Part shown: piece after piece, positions 18,686-29,581 of the stretch
Position numbering within the stretch: position 1 is the first letter of the stretch
How the letters are laid out: every line of letters starts with the position of its first letter
NCBI GenBank assembly: GCA_021738065.1
Contig: JAIPCT010000006.1
Span: forward strand, 1 to 64,000
From: Burkholderiaceae bacterium
Lineage (GTDB): Bacteria; Pseudomonadota; Gammaproteobacteria; Burkholderiales; Rhodocyclaceae
DNA: 64,000 nt
Direction: 5' to 3'
The notes under the pieces: model-generated
What the model was told of the DNA's origin: nothing
The model's database searches: none
Seen by the model: the letters and a program-made list of their open reading frames with translations, nothing else
Made by a program: the position numbers and the translations under genes

Positions 18686-19755
18686 TGCCGGCTGTCTGGA
18701 AAAAGTGTCCCGGAAAGATTGTCATCAGGGACCATCAGCCCGAAATGCCTCCAGATGCTAGCAGTCGCCACGCGTCCGCGCGGCGTGCGCTGCAGGTAGC
18801 CCTGTTGGATCAGGTAGGGTTCCAGCACGTCCTCGATGGTGTCGCGCGCCTCGCCAATTGCTGCCGCCAGATTGTCCACGCCGACCGGGCCGCCGGCAAA
18901 TTTTTCCAGTATCGCGCTGAGCAGCTTGCGGTCCATGACGTCGAGGCCGAGGTGGTCGACATCGAGCATGGTTAGCGCCGCATCGGCGACGTCGCGCGTG
19001 ATCCGGCCATCGGCTTTGACCTCGGCGAAGTCGCGCACCCGGCGCAGCAGGCGATTGGAGATGCGCGGCGTGCCGCGCGAGCGTTTGGCGATCTCGACCG
19101 CGCCGTCATCGACGATGTCGCAGTTGAGCAGGTGGGCCGAGCGGCGCACGATGAGGCTGAGTTCCTCCGGGGTGTAGAACTCCAGCCGGGCGACGATGCC
19201 GAAGCGGTCGCGCAGCGGATTGGTCAGCATGCCGGCGCGCGTGGTGGCGCCGATCAGGGTGAAGGGTGGCAAATCGAGCTTGACCGAGCGCGCCGAGGGA
19301 CCTTCGCCGATCATGATGTCGATCTGGAAATCTTCCAGTGCCGGGTAGAGGATTTCCTCAACCACCGGGCTCAAGCGATGGATCTCGTCGATGAACAGCA
19401 CGTCGTGTGGTTCGAGATTGGTCAGCATGGCGGCCAAATCGCCGGCACGTTCCAGCACCGGGCCCGAGGTCTGTCGCAGGTTGACGCCCATTTCATGGGC
19501 AATGATGTGCGCCAGCGTGGTCTTGCCCAGTCCCGGCGGGCCGAACAGCAGCACATGGTCCATCGATTCGGCGCGGCGCTTGGCAGCCTCGATGAAGATT
19601 TCGAGCTGGCCACGAATCTTCTGTTGGCCGATGTAATCCGACAACCGCTTGGGCCGCAGGGCGCGTTCGAGAACATCCTCCTGGGTGGATTCCACGCCTG
19701 CCGAGATCAGGCGCTCGGGCACGGGATCGCTGAACTTGTCGGTCTGAATACTCAT
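18682..19755 (-). CDS. ruvB: Holliday junction branch migration ATPase RuvB
   Basis: RuvB is the AAA+ motor of RuvABC, driving Holliday-junction branch migration. The 357-aa product has [11 protein letters not shown] near the start, Walker [13 protein letters not shown] and Walker B FIDEIH. The sensor region [18 protein letters not shown] and the winged-helix DNA-binding C-terminus complete it. It is downstream of ruvA by 29 bp and overlaps the following fusion gene. Confidence 0.98.
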   Translation of the reverse strand: MSIQTDKFSDPVPERLISAGVESTQEDVLERALRPKRLSDYIGQQKIRGQLEIFIEAAKRRAESMDHVLLFGPPGLGKTTLAHIIAHEMGVNLRQTSGPVLERAGDLAAMLTNLEPHDVLFIDEIHRLSPVVEEILYPALEDFQIDIMIGEGPSARSVKLDLPPFTLIGATTRAGMLTNPLRDRFGIVARLEFYTPEELSLIVRRSAHLLNCDIVDDGAVEIAKRSRGTPRISNRLLRRVRDFAEVKADGRITRDVADAALTMLDVDHLGLDVMDRKLLSAILEKFAGGPVGVDNLAAAIGEARDTIEDVLEPYLIQQGYLQRTPRGRVATASIWRHFGLMVPDDNLSGTLFPDSRQ

Positions 19756-19784
19756 GACGCCAGTTTAGCCGAGGCGGGACCGGC

Positions 19785-20381
19785 TCACGACGATTTGGAC
19801 AGCAGTTTCAGCGCGGCGCGAATACCGTCGGCGACGGAAGTCTCGGGGCTCAGCCCTTTCATCGCTGCAAGCGCTTCGCGTTCGTTGTAACCGAGCGCCA
19901 GCAGCGCGTTCATGATGTCCGACGCGGCATCGGGCGCCGTATCGCCAGCGCCGACTTTTGCGCCCACGCCGGCCAGCGTTTTCGGCAGCCGGTCGCGCAG
20001 TTCCAGTAGCAGGCGTTCGGCGGTTTTCTTGCCGATGCCCGGCACCCTGGTCAGGCGCGCCACATCCTGCAGCGTGACAGCGTGCGCCAGCTCGGTCACC
20101 GACATGCCCGAGAGGACCGCGAGCGCCATGCGCGCGCCGATGCCGGAAATCTTCAGCAACTGGCGAAAGGCCGTGCGCTCGGCTTCCGAGCCGAAGCCAT
20201 AGAGAAAGTGCCCGTCTTCACGCACGATCATGTGGGTATGCAGTGACACGCTCTCGCCCGTGGCCGGCAAGTTGTAAAAGGTACTCATCGGGACATCGAC
20301 TTCATATCCGAGGCCGTGCACATCGACCGTGATGGAAGGCGGATTCTTTTCGAGAAGGATTCCGGAAATGCGGGCAATCAT
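19785..20381 (-). CDS. ruvA: Holliday junction branch migration protein RuvA
   Basis: RuvA binds four-way junctions as a tetramer and loads RuvB. The 198-aa product has the N-terminal OB fold ([31 protein letters not shown]). Helix-hairpin-helix motifs are seen at [16 protein letters not shown] and [21 protein letters not shown]. The C-terminal domain III contacts RuvB. The linker between domains II and III contains the translated 24-bp repeat (KVGAGDTAP), a tolerated spot since this linker is flexible. Confidence 0.97.
   Translation of the reverse strand: MIARISGILLEKNPPSITVDVHGLGYEVDVPMSTFYNLPATGESVSLHTHMIVREDGHFLYGFGSEAERTAFRQLLKISGIGARMALAVLSGMSVTELAHAVTLQDVARLTRVPGIGKKTAERLLLELRDRLPKTLAGVGAKVGAGDTAPDAASDIMNALLALGYNEREALAAMKGLSPETSVADGIRAALKLLSKSS
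19935..19958 (-). repeat. Dispersed 24-bp repeat, copy in ruvA
   Basis: Perfect consensus copy on the coding strand of ruvA, translated KVGAGDTA in the domain II-III linker. Confidence 0.8.
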
Positions 20382-21592
20382 GAGTTTCCTTTGGGTGGAG
20401 CGGAGTCCGCGAGGATTTCAGCGATGCGGCGGACCAGATTGCCGACTACCGCCTGCTGGTCGAAGGCGGCATATTTGTCGGCGAAGGCCCTGGCATTGCT
20501 GCGCCAGGAGGGATTATCGATCAGGTCGGTGATTGTCGCGCGCAAGTCACCCGGTGGCTGCTCGGGGTTCACCAACCGTCCCGCGCCCATTTCTTCGACA
20601 CGGCGCGCCAGCATGAACTGTTCAAGATGCCAGGGCAGCAGCAGCAGCGGTTTGCCGGCGAGAAGAAAAGCCGTGGTGGTGGCGAGGCTGGAGTATGTGA
20701 TGCCGACATCGGCTTCCCGCGACATTTGCTCAATGTTGGCGGGTTGGTCGAGAAAGCTAATGTGAGGGGCGGCAAAGCGCGCCCGCAATGCGGGGTTCAT
20801 GCCAGGGAAATAAACCACCGCGGGCAGCCCGAACGCTTGCAAGGTGGCAAGCAGCGCCTCGTGGTGAATGCATTCCGGGCGCAGGTAGGCGAACAGGCGC
20901 TTGCCGTCGCCAGATGGCCAGTCCACCAATCGACCGGTTCCGGCGCTGGGCAGGCTGCCCCAGTAACGTGCCGGCCCGCGGGTGGCGTAGTGATCGAGTT
21001 CGGGAAAGGTGACCAGCGCCTCCTCGGCGACATCGAACAAATTGGCGAGGTATTCCATCGAGGCGCATTGGTGGCGGGTCAGCACCGCGTTAACGCTGGC
21101 GAGCGCAGCGGAGTCCAACTGCTGCAGGGCTTGTTCGGGAGCCGGCGACCATGGGCGCATGTCGGGCAGGGGGCTGTGGTGCGGCGGTACGGTGAAGCCG
21201 TTGGAGAAAAGCATCGTCGGCAATTTCAGGGTGCGCGCTGCCAATACTGCGGTCGGTGCGTGATCGGCCAGTACCAGTCGGGCATCCGTCAGGCGCATGG
21301 CTTCGCGCCAGGCGCCAGTCAGACCGAAAAGGGCGCGCGAATCGGCGTAGCCGAAGCGCAACAGGATATCTGCGTAGGTAAGGGGTGGGTCTTGCCGCAC
21401 CGTTTCGGTGATGGTGGGTGCGGCCATCCAGGTGAAACCTTCATTGGCGAGGAAATCGCCGGCAATCGCCGGTTCCGTCACCACCCAATGCACTTGGTGT
21501 CCCGCATCGCGCAAATTACGCGCCAGTGGCAGGAACACACCCAAGTGCCCCAGCCCGGCGCCGAATTCCCAAGCATAAAGAATTGACGCCAT
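20378..21592 (-). CDS. UGT/MGT-like glycosyltransferase (GT-B, family 1 type)
   Basis: A 404-aa GT-B fold enzyme. N-terminal acceptor half: [35 protein letters not shown]-terminal donor half: [57 protein letters not shown], the nucleotide-sugar region typical of macrolide and rhamnolipid glycosyltransferases. It is lodged between ruvC (TAATG overlap) and ruvA (4-bp overlap), so expression is coupled to recombination genes. The donor and acceptor are unknown; a lipid or surface acceptor is inference. Confidence 0.82.
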   Translation of the reverse strand: MASILYAWEFGAGLGHLGVFLPLARNLRDAGHQVHWVVTEPAIAGDFLANEGFTWMAAPTITETVRQDPPLTYADILLRFGYADSRALFGLTGAWREAMRLTDARLVLADHAPTAVLAARTLKLPTMLFSNGFTVPPHHSPLPDMRPWSPAPEQALQQLDSAALASVNAVLTRHQCASMEYLANLFDVAEEALVTFPELDHYATRGPARYWGSLPSAGTGRLVDWPSGDGKRLFAYLRPECIHHEALLATLQAFGLPAVVYFPGMNPALRARFAAPHISFLDQPANIEQMSREADVGITYSSLATTTAFLLAGKPLLLLPWHLEQFMLARRVEEMGAGRLVNPEQPPGDLRATITDLIDNPSWRSNARAFADKYAAFDQQAVVGNLVRRIAEILADSAPPKGNS

Positions 21593-22125
21593 TACACCAG
21601 CCGCCCGCCGCGCACCCGTTTGCCCAGCGTTGCCAGCGCACCCATGCCCTGGCCGCCGTGAGCGTGGGCAATCGCGCAGGCCAGCGCATCGGCGGCGTCG
21701 GTGCTCGGTATGCCCGGCAGATTGAGCAGGCGCGCGACCATCTGCTGCACTTGTTCCTTGGCCGCCTTGCCGTGGCCGACCACCGCCTGCTTGACTTGCA
21801 ACGCGGTGTATTCCGCCACCGGCAGATTGGCCGTCACCAGCGCCGAGATTGCCGCGCCGCGCGCCTGGCCCAGCAGCAGCGTGGATTGTGGATTGACATT
21901 GACGAAGACGATTTCGACCGCCGCTTGCTGCGGCTGGTAGGTAGCGATGATCTCGACCAGTCCGTCGAGCAGTGTCTTGATCCGCTGCGGCAGCGTGCCT
22001 GCCGCATCCGATTTGATGCAGCCGCTGGCGACATAGCTCAGCGTACTGCCCGTGATGTCGATGACACCAAAACCCGTGCTGCGTAGACCGGGATCAATGC
22101 CCAGGATGCGAATTGGCAGGTTCAT
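21592..22125 (-). CDS. ruvC: Crossover junction endodeoxyribonuclease RuvC
   Basis: RuvC resolves Holliday junctions. From ATG 22125 the 177-aa product starts [23 protein letters not shown], with catalytic Asp in GIDPG. Other active-site acids lie in [16 protein letters not shown] and the C-terminal [16 protein letters not shown]. The ORF-track TTG start at 22140 adds five residues and is less likely. The first ~57 bp of the gene plus upstream DNA are present two more times upstream as tandem fragments. Confidence 0.96.
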   Translation of the reverse strand: MNLPIRILGIDPGLRSTGFGVIDITGSTLSYVASGCIKSDAAGTLPQRIKTLLDGLVEIIATYQPQQAAVEIVFVNVNPQSTLLLGQARGAAISALVTANLPVAEYTALQVKQAVVGHGKAAKEQVQQMVARLLNLPGIPSTDAADALACAIAHAHGGQGMGALATLGKRVRGGRLV

Positions 22126-22398
22126 GCTGGAACGATGCAATCGGATTCAAGGGATTCAGAGCAGGCTAACCGGCGCAGCCGGTTAAGCGAGCGCAGCGAG
22201 CGACCGAAACTAAAACCCGTGCTGCGTAGACCGGGATCAATGCCCAGGATGCGAATTGGCAGGTTCATGCTGGAACGATGCAATCGGATTCAAGGGATTC
22301 AGAGCAGGCTAACCGGCGCAGCCGGTTAAGCGAGCGACCGAAACTAAAACCCGTGCTGCGTAGACCGGGATCAATGCCCAGGATGCGAACCGTTGGGT
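22069..22398. repeat. Tandem repeat of the ruvC 5' end and leader (about 2.4 copies)
   Basis: Copies begin at 22069 (inside ruvC), 22212 and 22346, with periods of 143 and 134 bp. The 9-bp difference is a CAGCGAGCG unit present once. Each unit holds the ruvC start codons, the upstream leader and a hairpin AACCGGC-GCA-GCCGGTT. The last copy diverges after ~40 bp. This accounts for most of the 22126-22458 gap; no gene is seen in it. Confidence 0.92.
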
Positions 22399-22458
22399 TC
22401 ATGACGGGTTAGCGTATCCGGAGCATCGGAAAGGCGCGTTCAGGCGGCAGGCAACGAT

Positions 22459-23319
22459 TCATTTCCGCGCAAGATACACGCCCCAGACCGCGATGGCCAT
22501 GCCGATCAGCGCCACGCCGGCCAGGCGTTCGTCGAACAGCAGCCAGGCGATCAAGGCGGTGCAGGGTGGCACGAGGTAAAACAGGCTGGCGAGGTTCACC
22601 GCGCTGCCATGCCGGATCAGGTAGTTGAGCAACGAAACCGCTCCCAGCGAGAGCACCAGTACCAGCCAACCCATGGCAAAAATGAAATCGGGCACCCATT
22701 CAACGCGGAAGCTCTCGGTCAGGCTGACGACAATTCCCGTGATGACCGCGGTGGGCAGAAACTGGGCGATGGCGCCGGTGCGCCAGTCGAATTTGGTGCA
22801 AAAACGCTTCTGGTAAAGCGTGCCGACGGTGATGCCGGCCAGTGCCGCCAGCGCCGGCCAAAGTGCATCAAGACCAAAGGTACTGCCGAGTTTGCCCGAG
22901 ACCACCATCGCCACACCGACGAAGCCGAGCACGAGGCCGAACCACTGCCGCCTCAGCACGGCTTCGTTGAGCAGCCAGCCGGCACCGACGGCGGTCAGGA
23001 GCGGCTGAATGCCAACCACCAGGCTGGCGACGCCAGCCGGCAAGCCTTTTGAAATGGACATGAAGACGCCACCGAGGTAGACGCCATGCACCAGCAGGCC
23101 CGAGACGCCGATATGAAACCACTGCCGTGCATCCCTGGGCCAGGGCGCGCGCATCGCCAGCGCGATCAGGCTCATCAGGGCGAGTACCAGCAGGTAGCGG
23201 ATCAGCAGGAAAGTCAGCGGCTCGGCATGCGGCAGGCCGAACTTGGCGCCGATGAATCCCGTGCTCCAGAGCAGCACGAAAAGGAGGGGCGCATGGCGGG
23301 CCGCCGCAACAGCGTCCAC
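22459..23319 (-). CDS. EamA/DMT-family transporter
   Basis: A 286-aa inner-membrane protein with about ten hydrophobic helices in two EamA repeats (for example LLFVLLWSTGFIGAKFGLPHAEPLTFLLIRY and the second-half LVPPCTALIAWLLFDERLAGVALIGMAIAVWGVYLA). The family exports or imports metabolites; the substrate cannot be read from sequence. It ends near yebC on the same strand (1-bp gap), so the two may be co-transcribed. Confidence 0.9.
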   Translation of the reverse strand: MDAVAAARHAPLLFVLLWSTGFIGAKFGLPHAEPLTFLLIRYLLVLALMSLIALAMRAPWPRDARQWFHIGVSGLLVHGVYLGGVFMSISKGLPAGVASLVVGIQPLLTAVGAGWLLNEAVLRRQWFGLVLGFVGVAMVVSGKLGSTFGLDALWPALAALAGITVGTLYQKRFCTKFDWRTGAIAQFLPTAVITGIVVSLTESFRVEWVPDFIFAMGWLVLVLSLGAVSLLNYLIRHGSAVNLASLFYLVPPCTALIAWLLFDERLAGVALIGMAIAVWGVYLARK

Positions 23320-23320
23320 G

Positions 23321-24046
23321 CTATTCGTCGATCACGGCAGTGGTATAGACCTCTTGCACGTCGTCCAGCGCTTCGAGGGCGTCGAGCAATTTCTGCATTT
23401 TCAGTGCGTCTTCGCCTTCGAATTCGGTTTCGCTCTGCGGCTTCATGGTGACTTCGCCAAATTCCGAGGTGAAACCGGCTTTCTCCAGCGCATCCTTGAT
23501 CTCGGCAAAGTCGTTGGGCGGGGTGATGACTTCGATCGAGCCATCCTCGTTAGTCACCACATCGTCGGCGCCGGCGTCGATCGCCGCATCCATCAACGCC
23601 GCTTCATCGGTGCCCGGAGCGAACAGCATCTGGCCGCAATGGGTGAACAGGAAGGCGACGCTGCCGTCGGTACCCATGTTGCCGCCGTGCTTGGCAAAGG
23701 CATGGCGCACTTCGGCGACGGTGCGCACCTTGTTGTCGGTGAGGCAATCCACCATCACCGCCGCACCATTGATGCCATAGCCTTCGTAGCGGACTTCTTC
23801 GTAATTGACGCCTTCGAGCTGGCCGGTGCCGCGCTTGATGGCGTTATCGATGTTGTCTTTGGGCAGGCTTTGCGCCTTGGCTTTTTCGATCGCCAGGCGC
23901 AGGCGCGGGTTGGCGCCGATGTCGCCGCCGCCCATCTTGGCGGCGACGGTGACTTCCTTGATCAGTTTGGTGAAGACCTTGCCCCGCTTGGCGTCCTGGC
24001 GCCCTTTACGATGCTGGATGTTGGCCCATTTTGAGTGTCCGGCCAT
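23321..24046 (-). CDS. yebC: YebC/PmpR-family protein
   Basis: The 241-aa product begins [32 protein letters not shown], the hallmark of the family, and has the usual three domains with the acidic C-terminal lobe. Members were named as transcriptional regulators, and some bind ribosomes and relieve stalling at proline stretches. The role here is by family only. It is divergent from the HerA-like gene. Confidence 0.95.
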   Translation of the reverse strand: MAGHSKWANIQHRKGRQDAKRGKVFTKLIKEVTVAAKMGGGDIGANPRLRLAIEKAKAQSLPKDNIDNAIKRGTGQLEGVNYEEVRYEGYGINGAAVMVDCLTDNKVRTVAEVRHAFAKHGGNMGTDGSVAFLFTHCGQMLFAPGTDEAALMDAAIDAGADDVVTNEDGSIEVITPPNDFAEIKDALEKAGFTSEFGEVTMKPQSETEFEGEDALKMQKLLDALEALDDVQEVYTTAVIDE

Positions 24047-24148
24047 AGTTGTTTCCCTGGTTGGGCGGCTGTGCCGCGATGTTGTTGCGAGGTTGTCACG
24101 GGCTTGTCACTTAGAATCGCAAATTTTAGCACTCCGGGAATCCTAGAC

Positions 24149-25678
24149 ATGAGCCAGCCCCTACCCATCGCCAGGAGCGGTGATCTTGAACTCGCCCTGT
24201 TGTCGCAGCTTGCCAATCGCCACGGCCTGATCACCGGCGCCACCGGGACCGGCAAAACGGTGACCCTGCAACGCATGGCGGAGCAGTTGTCAAAGGCCGG
24301 CGTACCGGTATTCCTTGCCGACGCCAAAGGCGATCTGTCGGGCCTTGGCAGCGCCGGCACCGCTTCCGAAAAGTTGCAGAAGCGGCTGGACCGGCTCGGC
24401 ATCAAGGATTGGCAAGCGAAAGCCAGCCCGGTGGTGTTTTGGGATGTTTTCGGTGAAGCGGGGCATCCCGTGCGCGCCACGATTTCCGACATGGGACCGC
24501 TCTTGCTCGGGCGTTTGCTCGGCCTCAACGACACCCAGGGCGGCGTATTGCAGTTGGTGTTCCGGGTTGCCGATGACCAGGGCCTGCTGTTGCTGGACTT
24601 GAAGGATCTGCGGGCCATGGTGCAGCATGTCGGCGAACATGCCGCCGAGTACAAGACCAAGTATGGCAACGTCTCGGCGGCATCGATCGGCGCCATTCAG
24701 CGCGGCCTGCTGACGCTGGAAGCGCAGGGCGGGACCAGCTTTTTCGGCGAGCCGATGCTGGACATCGAGGACTTGATGCAAACCCAGGATGGCCTCGGCG
24801 TGATCAATGTGCTGGCCGCCGAAAAGCTGATGAACGCACCGCGCCTGTACGCGTGCTTCCTGCTCTGGCTGCTGGCCGAGCTGTTCGAGCAGCTGCCCGA
24901 AGCCGGCGATCTGCCGAAGCCCAAACTTGCCTTCTTTTTCGACGAGGCACACCTGCTTTTTTCCGATGCACCGCCGGCTCTGTTGAACAAGGTGGAACAG
25001 GTGGTACGCCTGATCCGCTCGAAGGGCGTCGGCGTGTACTTCGTCACCCAGAATCCGCTCGACATTCCCGATGCGGTGCTCGGGCAACTGGGCAACCGGG
25101 TACAGCACGCCTTGCGTGCTTTCACGCCGCGCGACCAGAAAGCCGTCAAGGCGGCAGCCGACACCCTGCGCGCCAATCCGGCGTTCGACGCTGCGACGGT
25201 GATCACCGAACTCGGCGTTGGTGAGGCGCTGGTGTCTTTTCTCGACGAGCAGGGTCGGCCGACCGTGGTTGAACGCGCCATGGTGCTGGCGCCCGCATCG
25301 CGCATCGGACCGCTGACGACCGCTGAGCGCAGCGGCCTGATTGCGGCTTCGCCGATCGCCGGACATTACGAACAACTGCTCGATCGCGAATCCGCGTATG
25401 AAAAACTCCGGAGTGTCGCGACTCAAAAACTCGGCGCTGGCGATACGGCGGCGGGGCCGGAAGCGGCGCCCGAAACCGGTGGCAGAGGTGTTCTGGGCGG
25501 GCTTGGCGACGCTTTGGGCGGGATCATGGGCGGCGGCACTTCCCGTGGCGGTTCGCGCGGCCGGCAGACCATGGTCGAGGCGGCGGTGTCAAGTACGGTA
25601 CGGGCCATCGGTTCTTCGCTCGGGCGTCAGATTGTGCGCGGCCTGCTCGGTTCGATCATGGGTGGCCGCGGCAAGTGA
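24149..25678 (+). CDS. HerA-like ATPase, DUF853/YjgR family
   Basis: A 509-aa P-loop ATPase. Walker [15 protein letters not shown] lies near residue 30 and Walker [13 protein letters not shown] near residue 265. [30 protein letters not shown] carries the sensor/arginine-finger region. These resemble the HerA/FtsK motor group; cellular function is unknown. The C-terminus is Gly-rich. ATG at 24149 is chosen over the ORF-track start because homology begins there ([12 protein letters not shown]). The 24-bp repeat is translated as KLGAGDTA before the Gly-rich tail. Confidence 0.9.
   Translation: MSQPLPIARSGDLELALLSQLANRHGLITGATGTGKTVTLQRMAEQLSKAGVPVFLADAKGDLSGLGSAGTASEKLQKRLDRLGIKDWQAKASPVVFWDVFGEAGHPVRATISDMGPLLLGRLLGLNDTQGGVLQLVFRVADDQGLLLLDLKDLRAMVQHVGEHAAEYKTKYGNVSAASIGAIQRGLLTLEAQGGTSFFGEPMLDIEDLMQTQDGLGVINVLAAEKLMNAPRLYACFLLWLLAELFEQLPEAGDLPKPKLAFFFDEAHLLFSDAPPALLNKVEQVVRLIRSKGVGVYFVTQNPLDIPDAVLGQLGNRVQHALRAFTPRDQKAVKAAADTLRANPAFDAATVITELGVGEALVSFLDEQGRPTVVERAMVLAPASRIGPLTTAERSGLIAASPIAGHYEQLLDRESAYEKLRSVATQKLGAGDTAAGPEAAPETGGRGVLGGLGDALGGIMGGGTSRGGSRGRQTMVEAAVSSTVRAIGSSLGRQIVRGLLGSIMGGRGK
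25427..25450 (+). repeat. Dispersed 24-bp repeat, copy in HerA-like gene
   Basis: AAACTCGGCGCTGGCGATAC, one mismatch, translated KLGAGDTA at a linker before the Gly-rich tail. Confidence 0.78.
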
Positions 25679-26577
25679 TTTTTCCGGCGGGCCTGCGCAC
25701 GTCGCATGGCATCGGCGTAGGCCTCGCCATTCTTGCCGCCTTCGGTTTTTCCTTCAAGGCGATACTGGTCAAGCTGGCCTACCCTTTTGGTGTAGACGCC
25801 GTGACCCTGCTGGTGCTGCGCATGGCGTTTGCGCTACCGGTCTTTCTCTGGGTCGGCTTTACGGCGTCGAAAGGGGAGGTGCCGCTGAGCCGGCGCGACT
25901 GGGCTGCCGTCTCCGCACTGGGTGCGCATGGCTACTATGGCGCCAGCATTCTCGACTTTTATGGACTTCAGTACATCACCGCCGGCCTTGAGCGACTGAT
26001 CCTGTTCACCTATCCGACGCTGACGCTGCTGCTGGGTGCGGCTCTGTATGGCCGCGCCATATCAAGGCGTGAATGGGCGGCGTTTGCCTTGTGCTACACA
26101 GGCATCGCGGCAGCCTTTGCCCATGATCTGCAGTTTGCCGACGATACGTCCTTTGTCTGGATCGGTGCCGGATTCGTGTTCGGCTCCTCGGTCAGCTACG
26201 CGCTCTATCTTTCCGGCAGCGTCGGCATGATTGTCCGCCTCGGCGCAGCCCGCTTCACCGCGCTGGCTATGCTGGTGTCGACTGCGGCGACCGGAGGGCA
26301 TTTCCTTGCAACGCATTCAATGACTGCGCTGGTACAGCCGTGGCCGGTGTATGCGCTGGCCGCGACGATGGGCGTGTTCTCCACCGTCGTGCCGGTATTC
26401 GCGCAATCCGTTGCGATTCGCCGTATCGGCGGCGGGCCGGCAGCGCTGGTGAGCATGATCGGGCCTTTGCTAACCCTTGGCTTCGCCTGGCTGCTGCTCG
26501 ATGAGGGGATTTCCGGCGCGCAGATCTTTGGCGCTGCGCTGGTCATCGCGGGGATTGCCTCAGTCAGCCGCAGATAG
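25675..26577 (+). CDS. EamA/DMT-family transporter
   Basis: A 300-aa, roughly ten-helix membrane protein of the drug/metabolite transporter superfamily. The first repeat contains [35 protein letters not shown]; the second ends [34 protein letters not shown]. The start is a GTG overlapping the HerA-like stop (GTGA), suggesting translational coupling. The substrate is unknown, and it is distinct in sequence from the DMT protein at 22.5 kb. Confidence 0.9.
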   Translation: MIFPAGLRTSHGIGVGLAILAAFGFSFKAILVKLAYPFGVDAVTLLVLRMAFALPVFLWVGFTASKGEVPLSRRDWAAVSALGAHGYYGASILDFYGLQYITAGLERLILFTYPTLTLLLGAALYGRAISRREWAAFALCYTGIAAAFAHDLQFADDTSFVWIGAGFVFGSSVSYALYLSGSVGMIVRLGAARFTALAMLVSTAATGGHFLATHSMTALVQPWPVYALAATMGVFSTVVPVFAQSVAIRRIGGGPAALVSMIGPLLTLGFAWLLLDEGISGAQIFGAALVIAGIASVSRR

Positions 26578-26614
26578 TCCCTGGCGCCCGGTTCGCACCT
26601 ATAATCGCGCGACG

Positions 26615-28639
26615 ATGAGTGAGTATTCATTTCGAGTCGCCAGATTCCTGAGGCGCTATCTGCCACCTGGCGTGGCGTCGGCGCTGTTTGTTTTTCTGGT
26701 GGCGCCGGCGGCAGCGCAGGGAGTCTCCGAGAAGGACTATTTCGGCGACCTCCCTGTGGTTCTGTCCGTAAGTCGGCTGGCTCAACCCCTGAACGAAGTG
26801 CCCGGTTCGGTTACCGTCATCGATCGTGAGCTGATCCGACGTTCAGGTGCACGGGAAGTGGCTGAGGTATTGCGGCTGGTTCCGGGCTTCCTGTTTACCT
26901 CGCGCAATGGCGCCAATCCGCAGGCATCGTATCACTCGGGCATGGACGTCTTCGGCTCGCGAATGCAGGTGTATGTCGACGGCCGTTCGCTTTATTCATC
27001 GTCGTTGTTTGGCGACACTCATCTGGGTCTGCGCGGGCTGATTCTTGATGATATCGAGCGCATTGAGGTATTGCGCGGGTCGAATTCGGCGTCTTACGGG
27101 GCCAATGCCTTTCTCGGAGTCGTCAATATCGTCACCCGCCATGCGGCCGACAGCCATGGCGCCATGCTTTCTGTCTCCAGCGGCGACATGGGGATCAATG
27201 ACAACGTGGCACGACTGGGCTGGGGCGACGAGAAAGCCAGCTTTCGTATCAGCAGCTCACGACGGGTAGACCGGGGATTTGAAGGGATCTACGACGACAG
27301 CCATGTCTCGCGCCTGCAGTTCCGCGGCGACTTCGTCCCTACGCGAGACGACGAAATCATGGTTCAGCTGGGTGCGGGAGAACTGGCACGCGGCGAAGGC
27401 GTGGGCATAGCGGGAAATCCTTTTCGGACCGTTGGGCAAAGCGACGTCTACCTGATGCTGCGTTGGCAACGGCAGCGCGGCCCAAATGAGCAACTGGCAT
27501 TGCGCGCGAGCTATGAACGCGAGACGTTATCCGACCGTGCTCTGCTCACCGGCACGCTGGGTGGATTTCCAGTGAGCGCCTTCAACGACAGCGGTTCCAG
27601 CGTCGAACGGCGAGAACTGGGGCTCCAGCATTCCATAGTGTTGAACCCGGCATTGAGAATCGCCTGGGGCGGCGAGTGGCGCCATGAATTGCTCAGCGGG
27701 CCGGCGCTGTATGCAACGACCGAAGAAATTTCCCTGCATCAGTGGCGCGGCTTCGGCACGGTTGAGTGGCGTCCACATCCGCAATGGCTATTTCAGGCGA
27801 GCGGCATGCAGGAAGGGCACAGTTACACGGGTAGCGCGTTCTCGCCACGAATCGCGGCCAGCTTTCATCTGACGCCCGATCATACATTCCGGGCCGGGGT
27901 CACCAAATCGCAACGCGCGCCGACGTTCTATGAATTACGCGCCGACACGCGACTGTTCAACCTTTCGCCGGGGCATCCTCTGGTGCCGGTAGGATCCCAG
28001 ATACCGGTTATTGGATGGCTATACAAATCATCAGGAACAGTAAAGCCGGAAACCCTCATCAGCCATGAAATTGGCTATCTCGGCAACTTCCGTGAAGTGA
28101 ATTTGAAAGTTGACGTTCGCGGCTTTGTCGAGCGCATGAATCAGCGGATTACTTCGCAGGGTCAAGCGATCGCAAACCCTGCCTTGCCGGCCTCTCCCTA
28201 CAACGACGTCAAGGATTTCATCAACCTTCCGGGACCGCATTTGCATGGCTTCGAATACCAGTTTGACTGGCAGCCGTTTGCCGAGACGCGTTTGATGCTG
28301 GCCGAGGCTCATATCCGCAGCAAGCAAGGTGCGACAGTGGGTGAGACGCAGGAAGCGCCGTTGCGAAATACCGCGCTCACCTGGTTGCAGCAATTGCCGG
28401 GCGGTATCGAGTTCAGCGCCATCTCGACGGCGTCGACACCCTTCAAGTGGGCGGGCGGCGGTGACCTGATCAATACGCCGCGCCGGCTTGATATCCGCAT
28501 CGGCAAGACTTTCGCCGTGGGTGCTACCCGTGGCGAGGCGAGCTTCACCGTGCAGGCAATCAACGGCGGGCATCAGATCTACAAGCTGAATCAGCGCTTC
28601 AATCGTCGCGCTTTTGCCACATTGCGCCTGGACTTCTAA
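26615..28639 (+). CDS. TonB-dependent outer-membrane receptor
   Basis: A 674-aa receptor. A signal peptide (ALFVFLVAPAAAQG) is followed by a plug domain (LNEVPGSVTVIDRELIRRSGAREVAEVLRLVPGF and VEVLRGSNSASYGANAFLGVVNIVTRHA-like) and a 22-strand-type barrel ending NQRFNRRAFATLRLDF with terminal Phe. It imports an unknown substrate with TonB energy. A TATAAT lies 10 bp upstream of ATG 26615. It heads an operon with a binding protein and a hybrid kinase, suggesting substrate-sensing regulation. Confidence 0.9.
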   Translation: MSEYSFRVARFLRRYLPPGVASALFVFLVAPAAAQGVSEKDYFGDLPVVLSVSRLAQPLNEVPGSVTVIDRELIRRSGAREVAEVLRLVPGFLFTSRNGANPQASYHSGMDVFGSRMQVYVDGRSLYSSSLFGDTHLGLRGLILDDIERIEVLRGSNSASYGANAFLGVVNIVTRHAADSHGAMLSVSSGDMGINDNVARLGWGDEKASFRISSSRRVDRGFEGIYDDSHVSRLQFRGDFVPTRDDEIMVQLGAGELARGEGVGIAGNPFRTVGQSDVYLMLRWQRQRGPNEQLALRASYERETLSDRALLTGTLGGFPVSAFNDSGSSVERRELGLQHSIVLNPALRIAWGGEWRHELLSGPALYATTEEISLHQWRGFGTVEWRPHPQWLFQASGMQEGHSYTGSAFSPRIAASFHLTPDHTFRAGVTKSQRAPTFYELRADTRLFNLSPGHPLVPVGSQIPVIGWLYKSSGTVKPETLISHEIGYLGNFREVNLKVDVRGFVERMNQRITSQGQAIANPALPASPYNDVKDFINLPGPHLHGFEYQFDWQPFAETRLMLAEAHIRSKQGATVGETQEAPLRNTALTWLQQLPGGIEFSAISTASTPFKWAGGGDLINTPRRLDIRIGKTFAVGATRGEASFTVQAINGGHQIYKLNQRFNRRAFATLRLDF

Positions 28640-28642
28640 GCA

Positions 28643-29581
28643 ATGCGCCGCCGGATTCTGTCTCTTGCCGCCTTTGCCTGTCTATATCTAATGACATATG
28701 GATTATCGCGCGCGAGCGAAGCGGGTCCGGTTTGGCTGGCATTGTCCGAGACCGGTCCCGCGTATTTGGAAGCCGCTCAGGCTCTGCGGGCCGAGCTGGA
28801 GCACACGCATCCGGCAAAGATCGAATGGCGCACCGGTCACTGGAGCGAGTTTGAGAAATCGGCAGCGGAGCCGCGCGCGGTTGTCGCCATCGGTACCGCG
28901 GCGCAACGCGGCATGCAGGAACTGTTCGCCAATGCCATCACGCCACCGCCTTTGCTGGTTGTTCTTGTCCCGCGCCTCGTCTTTGAACGGCATGCCGACC
29001 CGATTCGCCTGCGTGCCGGGACCATGTCCGCCGTTTTTCTCGATCAGCATCCGGCACGTCAGATCGAACTGATTCGTCAGGCACTGCCCAAGGCGCGGCG
29101 AATCGGGGTATTGGTTGGTACAGACTGGAAAGATCATACGGCCGGACTGGCGGGAGCAGCAAAAGAGCGAGGCATGGAGCTGGTGATATCACGGGTCGAA
29201 TCGGCCGGGATTTTCACGGCGCTGCAATCATTGCTCGCCGATGTGGACGTCTTGCTTGCGCTACCCGACCCGGAAATATTCAACGGTCAAACAGCCGGCA
29301 ACATTCTGACAGCGGCCTACCGTCGGCAAGTGCCTCTGATTGGATTTTCGCCGGCCTATGTCAAAGCCGGAGCGTTGCTGGCGCTATACTCGACGCCGAG
29401 CCAGATTGGCACCCGCGGCGGTGAGCTGCTGCGTCAGGCATTGGCGGGCAAGCCCTGGCCGCCGCCGCAGTGGCCGCAGGAGTTTTCCGTACGCATCAAT
29501 CAGGATGTCGCACGTTCGCTTGGGCTGGCACTGGATGAGCAGAGGCTTCACGAACAATTGCGGCGGATGGTTCGGCCATGA
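28643..29581 (+). CDS. ABC-type periplasmic substrate-binding-like protein (ABC_sub_bind type)
   Basis: A 312-aa secreted protein (signal around LAAFACLYLMTYGLSRASEA). It has two alpha/beta lobes in the style of the TrpX/YtrF-like binding family: RAVVAIGTAAQRGMQELFANAI, QALPKARRIGVLVGTDW and YRRQVPLIGFSPAYVKAGALLALYS. No permease or ATPase is adjacent. It starts 3 bp after the receptor and overlaps the kinase (ATGA), so it may present ligand to the kinase and not to a transporter; this is inference. Confidence 0.82.
   Translation: MRRRILSLAAFACLYLMTYGLSRASEAGPVWLALSETGPAYLEAAQALRAELEHTHPAKIEWRTGHWSEFEKSAAEPRAVVAIGTAAQRGMQELFANAITPPPLLVVLVPRLVFERHADPIRLRAGTMSAVFLDQHPARQIELIRQALPKARRIGVLVGTDWKDHTAGLAGAAKERGMELVISRVESAGIFTALQSLLADVDVLLALPDPEIFNGQTAGNILTAAYRRQVPLIGFSPAYVKAGALLALYSTPSQIGTRGGELLRQALAGKPWPPPQWPQEFSVRINQDVARSLGLALDEQRLHEQLRRMVRP

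Noticed and set aside
22069-22398. CRISPR-like array
   Set aside because: Only about 2.4 copies, 134-143-bp units, and the repeat is a ruvC fragment.
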